Assembly (NCBI GenBank): GCA_958346165.1
Contig: CATVQO010000125.1
Span: 1 to 5,033, forward strand
Length of the DNA stretch: 5,033 nt
Reading direction: 5' to 3'
From: an uncultured Collinsella sp.
GTDB taxonomy: Bacteria > Actinomycetota > Coriobacteriia > Coriobacteriales > Coriobacteriaceae
The number at the start of each line of letters is the position of its first letter. The stretch's first letter is position 1. The notes under the pieces were generated by a model, which saw nothing but the letters and a program-made list of their open reading frames with translations, searched no databases and was not told the DNA's origin. Below are positions 1-5,033 of the stretch, piece by piece. Position numbers and translations under genes: made by a program.

Positions 1-319
1 GCAAGGCGCGGGCGGTCGTGCCGCCGTAATCGAAAACGCCGTCGATCGTATACTCGCCACGGGCAATCCAGCTTACGAACTTGTCGCGCATGTCTGCGGT
101 GTCGATGCGCCCAAGCTCTCTAATCGAGTCGCAGGTAGCAAGCGTCATAGAAGTGTCGTCGCTCCAGGTGCCGGCGGGCTGCCCATGCGTGCCGTAGCCG
201 ATCATGTCGATGCATTCGAATGTACCGCGGGGCCTGAACTCGTAGGGAACGCCCAACGCGTCGCCGACGGCAAGTCCATAGATGCAGTCGCGTAGCGTTG
301 TTTCCGGTCTGTCTGTCAT
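1..319 (-). CDS. ADP-ribosylglycohydrolase family protein (DraG-like), N-terminal part, cut by window edge
   Basis: The 106 visible residues match the start of the ADP-ribosylglycohydrolase fold. They show GLAVGDALGVPYEF at about residues 15-28, then GTWSDDTSMTLA at about 50-61, and FDYGGTTARAL at about 96-106. In this family the first motif opens the all-helical domain. The (S/T)-D-D-T motif, here S53-D54-D55-T56, supplies ligands for the two catalytic metal ions. Members remove ADP-ribose from proteins, nucleic acids or small molecules; which substrate this one uses cannot be told. The ATG at 317-319 is chosen because AGGAGC lies 5 bases upstream (325-330) and the family motif starts soon after. 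The gene continues past the left edge, so the later metal-binding aspartates are not visible. It follows the YhcG-like nuclease gene by 63 bases on the same strand with no clear terminator between, so co-transcription is plausible. The protein is probably cytoplasmic, with no signal peptide. Confidence 0.9.
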   Translation of the reverse strand, partial: MTDRPETTLRDCIYGLAVGDALGVPYEFRPRGTFECIDMIGYGTHGQPAGTWSDDTSMTLATCDSIRELGRIDTADMRDKFVSWIARGEYTIDGVFDYGGTTARAL

Positions 320-382
320 GGAATGCTCCTCTTATGCCAGGGGAAGTGGAACGTCGTCGGGGGTATCGGTCACAACGTGTTG

Positions 383-1438
383 CTACCCTTGCGCTTCGCC
401 ATTAGTCGCTTCGTTGATGGCGCGGTATTCGGCACTCAGCTCGCGCGCCAGCTCTTCCTTGCTTGGAAGGTACGGCAGGTATTTGGCGGCAAACACTTGG
501 TCGTTGTCTTCGGGCAGCGTGTACTCGACAATCGAATCGCTTTTGTCCGCGCAGAGCACGATGCCTATGGGTGGATTGTCGCCTTCGTTCATGAGCTCAC
601 GCGTGTAGTAGTTCACATACATTTGCATCTGGCCCAGGTCCTGATGCGTAAGGTCATCGGTCTTAAGGTCGATGAGCACGAAGCAGCGCATCAGATAGTT
701 GTAAAAAACGAGGTCAATATAGAAATGACGTCCATCAAAGGTGATGCGCTTCTGACGCGCCTCGAAAGCGAAGCCGCGGCCAAGTTCCAACAGAAACCTC
801 TGAAGATGCGTGATGAGTGCCTGCTCTAAATCGCTCTCACGAAACGCAGTATCGTCCGAGAAGCCTAAAAACTCCAGCACATATGGGTCGCGGATAATAT
901 CCTCGGGGCGATGAACCGGGACGCTCTTTTGGATTTCCTGGGCGACGGCCTCTTTGTCCTTGCTGGCAAGTAGACGCTCGCGGAACATGGTGTTGATTTG
1001 GCGCTCGAGCTGACGCGTGCTCCAGCGAGAGTCGGCGCATTCGTTCATGTACCAAATGCGAGCTTCGGGGTCGGGAATGCGAGATAGTCTGCGATAATGT
1101 GTCCAGTTCAATTCGTGACGCAGTGCGTCACGAATTGGGAATGCTAAATAAAACTGCCGCATGTAGCGGAGGTTTGAGGTATCAAAGCCTTTGCCGAAAT
1201 CTGTGGTAAGCCTGGTCGCGAGTCCTTTAAGCAGCGCCTCTCCATACCTGGCGCGCTCTTCTCCGCCTTGTTCCTCAACAATGCTCTTGCCGATCTCCCA
1301 ATATGCCTCAACCATCGCAAAGTTAACGGCGGCATATGCCTTGTCGCGAGCAGCGTTGAGAATCGAGGAAACCTGCTTATAAAAACCTTCGGGCACGATT
1401 GCCGATTCTCCGCGGTTTGCCAGTTCGCCCATCACCAT
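383..1438 (-). CDS. YhcG/DUF1016-type PDDEXK nuclease domain protein
   Basis: Predicted 351 residues, close to the usual length of this family. Residues about 17-125 form the DUF1016 N-terminal helical domain, with a YKQVSSILNAARDKAYAAV-like start, EAYWEIGKSIVEE, YGEALLKGLA, F-S/T-N-L-R-x-M-R-x-FY and LNWTHYRRL. Residues about 185-335 form the PDDEXK nuclease domain: ESDLEQALI (E201), FYIDLVFYN (D242), VLIDLKT (D257-x-K259) and QMQMYVNYY (Q270). The catalytic D...(D/E)xK signature is complete, with Asp in the Glu position of ExK. The family is implicated in DNA cleavage and recombination and is common near restriction-modification and other defence loci; the role here is inferred. An upstream in-frame ATG at 1597 would add 53 low-complexity residues with no family character. 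The ATG at 1438 is preferred because AGGAGG lies 10 bases before it; ATG 1432 is a close alternative. It is divergent from the PH-like gene and upstream of the ADP-ribosylglycohydrolase gene. Confidence 0.9.
   Translation of the reverse strand: MVMGELANRGESAIVPEGFYKQVSSILNAARDKAYAAVNFAMVEAYWEIGKSIVEEQGGEERARYGEALLKGLATRLTTDFGKGFDTSNLRYMRQFYLAFPIRDALRHELNWTHYRRLSRIPDPEARIWYMNECADSRWSTRQLERQINTMFRERLLASKDKEAVAQEIQKSVPVHRPEDIIRDPYVLEFLGFSDDTAFRESDLEQALITHLQRFLLELGRGFAFEARQKRITFDGRHFYIDLVFYNYLMRCFVLIDLKTDDLTHQDLGQMQMYVNYYTRELMNEGDNPPIGIVLCADKSDSIVEYTLPEDNDQVFAAKYLPYLPSKEELARELSAEYRAINEATNGEAQG
1109..1137. repeat. Perfect 13-bp inverted repeat with 3-base loop inside the nuclease gene
   Basis: The arms CAATTCGTGACGC and GCGTCACGAATTG are exact reverse complements separated by AGT. 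The site codes for the R-D-A-L-R-H-E-L stretch just before the conserved NWTHYRRL motif, at the junction after the N-terminal helical domain. No T-run follows on either strand, so it does not look like an intrinsic terminator. It could form a hairpin in the mRNA or be a palindromic protein-binding site. It could also simply reflect codon choice on a naturally symmetric peptide. Confidence 0.75.
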
Positions 1439-1448
1439 CGCCCACTTT

Positions 1449-1454
1449 CCTCCT
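1449..1454 (-). promoter_or_regulatory. Ribosome binding site that sets the nuclease start
   Basis: On the minus strand this reads AGGAGG, a perfect anti-Shine-Dalgarno match, 10 bases before the ATG at 1438 and 16 before the ATG at 1432. It lies inside the coding part of any longer reading from 1465 or 1597. This argues that the long upstream extension is not translated. Confidence 0.7.
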
Positions 1455-1524
1455 GTGGAATGCATCTTTATCGCATTTAGTTTAAAGCCTCGCGCGGACA
1501 CGAATTGCTGTGCTGTCTGGCACC

Positions 1525-1554
1525 TTCGCATGGGAGCCTTGCGGTGACTAAAAT
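1525..1554 (+). promoter_or_regulatory. Candidate promoter of the PH-like gene
   Basis: TTCGCA at 1525-1530 (four of six matches to TTGACA) and TAAAAT at 1549-1554 (five of six matches to TATAAT) are separated by 18 bases. They lie about 45 bases before the ATG at 1600, in the divergent intergenic region. The -10 is good and the -35 is weak. No equally good promoter was found for the divergent nuclease gene. Confidence 0.35.
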
Positions 1555-1599
1555 GTGGCCATAGAGGCAGTTTTAGCGAACCCCGCGGGAGTGACACGC

Positions 1600-1869
1600 A
1601 TGGATAACAACACTTTGCTGTTCCAGGACAAAGGTTCGGGCAGGTTTAAAGACGTCAAGATCTAGCCTAACCGTATCGAGGTGCTCAAAAAGGGCACGTT
1701 TGGTGGCAAGCACACCGAGATCGTTTACCTTAAGGACATCACGGGGGTCAACAGGATCAAGGGCCGCGACGTTTTTCTGCGCAATCGACTGTTAACCGCT
1801 TGCGTCTTTAGCCCGAGCAGTCGTGCGAAGGCCCAGGAGTTTGTTAACGCGCTGAACATGGTGATGTAG
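1600..1869 (+). pseudogene. Small bacterial PH-domain-like protein, interrupted by an in-frame TAG
   Basis: Reading from the ATG at 1600, with GGGAG 8 bases upstream (1587-1591), gives 21 residues, MDNNTLLFQ...FKDVKI. A TAG at 1663-1665 follows, then the same frame continues as PNRIEVLKKGTFGGKHTEIV and on to NALNMVM, stopping at 1867-1869. The total would be 89 residues. The order (F-K-D-V-K-I-x-P-N-R-I-E-V, then a Lys/Gly-rich turn, YLKDITGV, and a C-terminal helix AKAQEFVNAL) resembles the small bacterial pleckstrin-like (bPH/DUF4429-like) fold; that assignment is by eye. The stop falls in the first beta strand. A GTG at 1681 could in principle restart translation, but it has no ribosome site and would lose the first strand. 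Most likely this is a recent nonsense mutation or a sequence error, since both halves still read as good protein. Function unknown; probably cytoplasmic. Confidence 0.65.
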
Positions 1870-1895
1870 CCGATAACGGCGTACGGGCCAAGGTG

Positions 1896-1932
1896 AAAAT
1901 CGGGGCGCAGAACGGTATTCTACGCCCCGATT
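1896..1932 (-). terminator. Hairpin terminator of the phospholipase gene, between convergent genes
   Basis: The arms AATCGGGGCG (1898-1907) and CGCCCCGATT (1923-1932) pair perfectly. After one mismatch (1908/1922), AGAA (1909-1912) pairs with TTCT (1918-1921) around a 5-base loop. On the minus strand the stem runs into TTTT (plus-strand AAAA at 1896-1899), about 30 bases after the phospholipase stop. On the plus strand the T-run is absent. It may still slow transcripts coming from the PH-like gene, which ends about 28 bases before the stem. Confidence 0.8.
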
Positions 1933-1961
1933 GAGTTGATGTGTCTAAAAGGCCGGCTTGC

Positions 1962-3791
1962 CTATTCGCTAGCGCCTTCACTGTCTTCGCGGTCATTGGC
2001 AAGCATTGCTGCGCCGGCAACCGTTGTTGCCACGGCGGCAGCGGCGAGCCCGGCGGCAATGCCGGAACCGTCGCCTGTGTCGGCGAGTTTTCCGCCCGAG
2101 CCCTTGCCCTTGTTGCCCTTACCGTTCTTGTCCGCGCTGCCCGCGTTGGCGCCAGTGCCGGTGCCGGCGCCGCCTGCACTGCCCGAGGCCGCTACGGTAA
2201 AGCTTGCGGCTCCGTCGGTGGCAAGCGTGTAGTTTTGCGCCGCGTCGCCCAACAGGCCTTTCGCACGCACCCAATACGTCCCCGCGGCAAATGCCTCACC
2301 CTCGGCCACTGCCGTGCCCGGAGCGCCGTTTGCATCGTGCATAAACTCGAGCTGGGCCGTGCAGGCATCGGTTTCGAGCTTGCCCTCGAGTGATGCCGCA
2401 ATCTTGGCGCGCACGTCCTCGCCGGCCTTAAGGCCTTCGAGTCCCTCAAAATGAGGCGTCAGCACGCGCGGATCGATATCGATGGGCACGGATCCCTGCA
2501 GCCCTATAACGGTCTCATTGCCCAAGGCATCGACATCAACGTATTCGATGGCAAAAGCGCTTCCCGAAGCCGCCACGTTGAGTACGTTGCTGCTGTCGAC
2601 GAGGCGGAAATGACCCTCGCCAACGGTCTTGCCGTCCTGGAGCGAGGCGTCGCTCAGCGAGTCACCATATGTCATGTGCATGCGGGCTGGGAGGTAGCAC
2701 GAAGCCGTCTGCTTGTGCTGCGTATCGTAATTGCGCTGGTAGATGCTTCGGGCCAGTGCCGCATCAACAAAGTCGGACGCAATGATGCCAATGTGCTTGC
2801 GGCAGTCCGCCTTTGTGCTCTCAACTCCGCTATTGTTTATATACGAGCTCTTGTACAGGTGCTCGTCGACCACTCGCGCTGCGGTAAAAGGGTTGTTTTG
2901 CGTGCAGCTCGTGTAGTTGATAAACCAGCAGCGCTCCGTTGCCTGCACCGTTGTCCCGTCCGCGGCAGTGATATCTACGGTGCTGCGCTCGAACTCGGAC
3001 GCTGCCTTCAGGGCCATATCGACCCAGTCGATTTTACTGGACCCCGTGCAGTTGTAATGGTCTTGGGCATATACCGCTGTGCTATAGGGCTCTTTGTCGC
3101 CCGTATTGCCCGCAGCCTCAAAGCCTTGCTCGTATTTCACGAGGCACATGGACTTTCCGGAATGCGTCTTGATTTTGTCGTCCCATTCGGTGAGGTCGAG
3201 GCCCCACGTGTGGCCGTCTACACTGTCGCCGGCGAGTTTAAATCGACGCAACAAGACGATCTTTCCGCGCACCTCGTTCAGTGTGGGGACATGGCTCGAC
3301 GTATAGAACAGATCGGAGTTATTGTCCATAACATTGGCGAAAGCCGTCGTAACACTGTCGTCGGTGGCTTCGTCGTTGCCTCGTGACACCAGCATGATGA
3401 GCGCTTCTGACGGGTTTTCGTTCAAAAATGTTTTGAAGTAACCGATGACATCGGAGAGATGTATAAAGCCCCCGTCTTTTTTGAGCAGGTAGCATATTCC
3501 ATGGTCGATGCCGGGGTCGCCTTTATCGTTGTTCTTTCCAAGTCGGATATCAAAATAGCGAATGCCTTCGAGCAACTGCGTGGGGATGTAATCCTGCTGG
3601 CACTTTGCAAGCGAGGTTTGGGGCTCGGTGTCGTTGTCGACGCTGCAGGTGCTCGAATCATGCGTGCCCGGGATGCTCAGCTCGTCGAGGTATTTGTTGC
3701 CATCGACGTGGCTCATCCAACATGGTCCGTCGACGTAGCTGCTATACGTGGTCCAGTCGATGCTGCTAACTGTGGCATTGGTCTTGTCCAT
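1962..3791 (-). CDS. Phosphatidylinositol-specific phospholipase C, catalytic and wall-anchor part (downstream frame of a split gene)
   Basis: PI-PLC enzymes cleave phosphatidylinositol or its glycans to diacylglycerol and a cyclic inositol phosphate. Residues about 25-345 form the catalytic barrel. LSIPGTHDS contains H44 and D45, RYFDIRLG contains R83, and DHGICYL contains H97; these correspond to His32, Asp33, Arg69 and His82 of the Bacillus enzyme with nearly the same spacing. GIIASDFVD (D340) ends the barrel. A beta-sandwich-like region covers about 400-534 and ends in TYWVRAKG...YTLATDG...FTV. Then come a Gly/Ala/Lys linker (536-568), LADTG (569-573), a membrane helix (577-597) and a short acidic tail. 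LAxTG is the signal read by class E sortases, so wall anchoring is expected. This ATG has no ribosome site and no signal peptide. The frame stays open upstream and joins the Tat-signal fragment if one base is restored at 3900-3904. The real protein is therefore the joined 823-residue one, in which these residues are numbered 214 higher. Confidence 0.88.
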   Translation of the reverse strand: MDKTNATVSSIDWTTYSSYVDGPCWMSHVDGNKYLDELSIPGTHDSSTCSVDNDTEPQTSLAKCQQDYIPTQLLEGIRYFDIRLGKNNDKGDPGIDHGICYLLKKDGGFIHLSDVIGYFKTFLNENPSEALIMLVSRGNDEATDDSVTTAFANVMDNNSDLFYTSSHVPTLNEVRGKIVLLRRFKLAGDSVDGHTWGLDLTEWDDKIKTHSGKSMCLVKYEQGFEAAGNTGDKEPYSTAVYAQDHYNCTGSSKIDWVDMALKAASEFERSTVDITAADGTTVQATERCWFINYTSCTQNNPFTAARVVDEHLYKSSYINNSGVESTKADCRKHIGIIASDFVDAALARSIYQRNYDTQHKQTASCYLPARMHMTYGDSLSDASLQDGKTVGEGHFRLVDSSNVLNVAASGSAFAIEYVDVDALGNETVIGLQGSVPIDIDPRVLTPHFEGLEGLKAGEDVRAKIAASLEGKLETDACTAQLEFMHDANGAPGTAVAEGEAFAAGTYWVRAKGLLGDAAQNYTLATDGAASFTVAASGSAGGAGTGTGANAGSADKNGKGNKGKGSGGKLADTGDGSGIAAGLAAAAVATTVAGAAMLANDREDSEGASE

Positions 3792-3877
3792 GCTGTAGCC
3801 GACAAGCTCGAGCTCCCACGGAATGCTCTTACTCTTATGGCAGATCTTATTGTTGTCCTGGTCTTTGCCGTCCTTTT

Positions 3878-4432
3878 CTATGGCCAGGTACTTAATGTCT
3901 TTTTCTCGGTTTCTTTCTCGACCGTGCGGTCTCGGATGATATAGGTACCGTTTGATTGACGCTCGAACGCAAAAGAGCGACTGGCCTTGCCGTCATGCTC
4001 GCCACTCCATACGTGGATGACCTTTCCATCTTTGTCCGAGTCGCCATCGACCGACCAAATGCTGTAGCCCGTCTTCTTGTGCTCTTCGAAATTGAGCAAG
4101 GTGCGGATAGCATACCAGTTTGTATCGTCATTCTTGGTCGTTACGTTCTCAAGGATGAGCTTGCTGGACGTGCCGTCATTAAACAGGTGGCAGACGTTGC
4201 CGATGACGTTGCCGTCTTCGTTGACGCTCGCGGTGCGAAAATAGCCCGCGGGGCGAAGGCGAATGACGAACTTGTCGAGGGTGGCCGACGGTGCGGGTGT
4301 GTTGTCTGCAAATGCCGCTCGCAGGGGAATGCCCGGCGCTGCGGTTTCGGGCAGGCTTGCAAGTGGCGACAACGCCGCGAGTCCAAGGCCCAACGTAAAT
4401 GCTCGGCGGCTGATGGCGTGATGTTCGGTCAT
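3878..4432 (-). CDS. Tat signal and N-terminal domain of the same phospholipase (upstream frame of a split gene)
   Basis: The ATG at 4432 is preceded by GGAG with a 5-base spacer. The protein begins MTEHHAISRRAFTLGLGLAA, a twin-arginine motif (S-R-R-A-F-T) followed by a hydrophobic stretch and a probable AFA cleavage site after residue 42. Residues about 50-178 carry IHVWSGEHDGKASRSFAFER and GTYIIRDR. These resemble ricin-type beta-trefoil repeats, in which W/F-rich strands alternate with G-T-Y-x-I; the match is tentative. The frame reaches a TAG at 3878 only because it leaves the true frame at K177-K178. From that point the correct frame continues DIKYLAIEKDGKDQDNN, then IPWELELVGYSM, directly into the phospholipase part, completing a trefoil-like repeat. 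The last six residues (TLSTWP) are therefore out of frame. A folded, Tat-exported enzyme is expected from the joined gene. By itself this fragment would be a secreted truncated module. Confidence 0.85.
   Translation of the reverse strand: MTEHHAISRRAFTLGLGLAALSPLASLPETAAPGIPLRAAFADNTPAPSATLDKFVIRLRPAGYFRTASVNEDGNVIGNVCHLFNDGTSSKLILENVTTKNDDTNWYAIRTLLNFEEHKKTGYSIWSVDGDSDKDGKVIHVWSGEHDGKASRSFAFERQSNGTYIIRDRTVEKETEKKTLSTWP
3900..3904 (-). other. Frameshift site joining the two phospholipase frames (A5 run on coding strand)
   Basis: On the coding strand the sequence reads GAG AAA AAG ACA, and the frame then hits a stop 21 bases later. Either one extra A (a run of six) or a -1 ribosomal slip at AAA AAG gives GAG AAA AAA/AAG GAC ATT AAG TAC, that is T-E-K-K-D-I-K-Y. 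This continues the N-terminal domain smoothly into the catalytic part. The region has coding quality in one frame before the run and in the other after it, which places the slip here. The cause (real mutation, phase-variable tract, programmed -1 shift, or read error) is not decided by the sequence. Confidence 0.85.
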
Positions 4433-4437
4433 AACTT

Positions 4438-4441
4438 CTCC
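4438..4441 (-). promoter_or_regulatory. Ribosome binding site of the phospholipase gene
   Basis: GGAG on the minus strand, followed by AAGTT and the ATG at 4432. It supports the start that includes the complete Tat signal peptide. Confidence 0.65.
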
Positions 4442-4475
4442 ATTCGTAGAGTGCGGTTAGGCGATAGTTTTGGTC

Positions 4476-4481
4476 ACTATA
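4476..4481 (-). promoter_or_regulatory. Candidate -10 element of the phospholipase gene
   Basis: TATAGT on the minus strand, five of six matches to TATAAT, about 43 bases before the ATG. No convincing -35 lies 16-18 bases upstream, though the upstream segment is A/T-richer than its surroundings. The overlapping plus-strand TATACT (4478-4483) leads into no gene. Confidence 0.35.
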
Positions 4482-4635
4482 CTGCTCAGATGTTTAAAGA
4501 TGCTGGTTTAATTGTCTGCGCGGCGTAATAAATCGGCGGGCGGACGTGTCGGGGTGTTTGTCGTTTTCGTACTGTTGCTACATTTGGAGCGGTTCCGGCG
4601 TCCGGCATCCTCGCGCTCGTCGGCTACCGGCATAA

Positions 4636-4668
4636 GAAAGGGAGGGTCGGTTTACCGGCCCTCCCTGA
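4636..4668 (-). terminator. Intrinsic terminator of the edge gene
   Basis: AGGGAGGG (4639-4646) pairs with CCCTCCCT (4659-4666), then a T-G wobble, then CGG with CCG around a TTTA loop. On the minus strand the stem is followed by TTTCTT. It lies about 70 bases after the stop at 4738 and separates that gene from the phospholipase transcript. Confidence 0.85.
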
Positions 4669-4737
4669 GTACGAAACGCTGGGGTACCGTCGCTTGTTTG
4701 CACTGCGACCGTGTTTCCCGTTGCGCTTGCCAGTCGT

Positions 4738-5033
4738 TTAGCGCTTGATCTCGATATCGTCGAGCTTGACGTCCATGGCCTCGGTCTTGGCCTCGGCGAT
4801 GTCGTCGGCAAATTCCAGAGACTTCATCATGGTCTCGACGGCGTCCTTGTGTTCCTCGACGTTGTCGATACGCACGTACACACTGCCGCCGTCAACGTCG
4901 GTGAAGTATTCGGTCGTTACGCCGCCCGAGTGCGTGAAGTAGGCACTGCGCCAGGTCTTGCCGTTGTACTTAACGGGATCGATCGCGTCGAAAATGTTGG
5001 TGTAAGGGTGACACCCTAGCGCCCGTTTAACGA
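4738..5033 (-). CDS. Unrecognised protein, C-terminal 97 residues, cut by window edge
   Basis: The minus-strand frame is open from the right edge to a TAA at 4738-4740. The visible part contains ALGCHPYTNIFDAIDPVKYN, then GKTWRSAYFTHSGGVTTEYF, TDVDGGSVYVRIDNVEEHKD and AVETMMKSLEFADDIAEAK, ending MDVKLDDIEIKR. It looks like a beta-rich segment (alternating Thr/Val/Tyr/Phe strands) followed by a helix of about 20 residues and a charged tail. No membrane segment, sorting signal or catalytic motif is visible. I do not recognise the family. The N-terminus, which could show a signal peptide or a domain, lies outside the window. Codon use resembles the neighbours, and the strong terminator after its stop supports a real gene end. 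Confidence 0.75.
   Translation of the reverse strand, partial: VKRALGCHPYTNIFDAIDPVKYNGKTWRSAYFTHSGGVTTEYFTDVDGGSVYVRIDNVEEHKDAVETMMKSLEFADDIAEAKTEAMDVKLDDIEIKR

Larger units (their letters stand above)
4433..4737. other. Intergenic region between the unrecognised edge gene and the phospholipase gene
   Basis: No convincing coding sequence was seen on either strand. It holds the terminator of the edge gene, the candidate -10 and the ribosome site of the phospholipase gene. The stretch from about 4500 to 4635 shows nothing recognisable. Confidence 0.6.

Noticed and set aside
1582..1589. Palindrome CCCGCGGG before the PH-like gene
   Set aside because: It is only 8 bases long and overlaps the ribosome site; too short to call an operator.
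1439..1597. 53-codon N-terminal extension of the nuclease from the ATG at 1597
   Set aside because: The added residues do not resemble the family, the extension would overlap the candidate promoter of the divergent gene, and a perfect AGGAGG sits just before the shorter start.
1663..1665. TAG as a recoded amino acid (pyrrolysine or suppressor)
   Set aside because: Other genes in the window use TAG as a normal stop (for example the nuclease and the phospholipase), and no recoding element is seen.
2451..3386. Long plus-strand open frame of 311 codons opposite the phospholipase gene
   Set aside because: It lies entirely antisense to a gene with clear catalytic motifs, shows no domain pattern or ribosome site, and is the usual shadow frame of high-GC coding sequence.
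3956..4528. Plus-strand open frame of 190 codons opposite the Tat-signal fragment
   Set aside because: It is antisense to the signal peptide and N-terminal domain and has no recognisable protein character.
5007..5017. Small palindrome GGGTGACACCC near the right edge
   Set aside because: Five-base arms inside coding sequence with no T-run; expected by chance and explained by the G-C-H-P codons.
1..5033. CRISPR array, tRNA or rRNA genes, insertion sequences
   Set aside because: No regularly spaced repeats, cloverleaf-like segments, rRNA-like stretches, transposase motifs or terminal inverted repeats were found.

Overview
The window looks like a chromosomal piece of a moderately high-GC Gram-positive actinobacterium. 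A gut Coriobacteriia member such as Collinsella would fit: an LAxTG-type sortase signal, a Tat-exported surface enzyme, strong GC preference at third codon positions and AGGAGG-type ribosome sites. This assignment is inferred from sequence style, not from any database match.

Layout, left to right. (1) Positions 1-319, minus strand: N-terminal third of an ADP-ribosylglycohydrolase (DraG-like) cut by the left edge. (2) Positions 383-1438, minus strand: a YhcG/DUF1016-type PDDEXK nuclease, 63 bases upstream of (1) and in the same direction, so the two may be co-transcribed. It contains a perfect 13-bp hairpin. (3) Positions 1600-1869, plus strand, divergent from (2): a small bacterial PH-like protein interrupted by an in-frame TAG at codon 22. 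(4) Positions 1896-1932: a strong hairpin between convergent genes, with its T-run on the minus strand. (5) Positions 1962-4432, minus strand: one long gene for a Tat-exported, wall-anchored phosphatidylinositol-specific phospholipase C (PI-PLC). It is split into two reading frames by a one-base slip in an A5 run (plus-strand T5 at 3900-3904). Restoring one base gives a continuous 823-residue protein: Tat signal, a possible ricin-like beta-trefoil, a PI-PLC catalytic barrel with its His/Asp/Arg/His residues, a beta-sandwich-like region, a Gly/Ala/Lys linker, LADTG, a membrane helix and a short tail. (6) Positions 4433-4737: intergenic, with a candidate -10 for (5) and a clear terminator for (7). 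(7) Positions 4738-5033, minus strand: the C-terminal 97 residues of an unrecognised protein running off the right edge.

The genes do not form an obvious single pathway. The most notable point is that two neighbouring genes, (3) and (5), each carry a single lesion that otherwise leaves good coding sequence on both sides. This could be recent decay, phase variation or recoding (for the phospholipase), or assembly error. The nuclease beside an ADP-ribosylglycohydrolase is a possible defence or toxin-related pair, but the sequence alone does not prove it.
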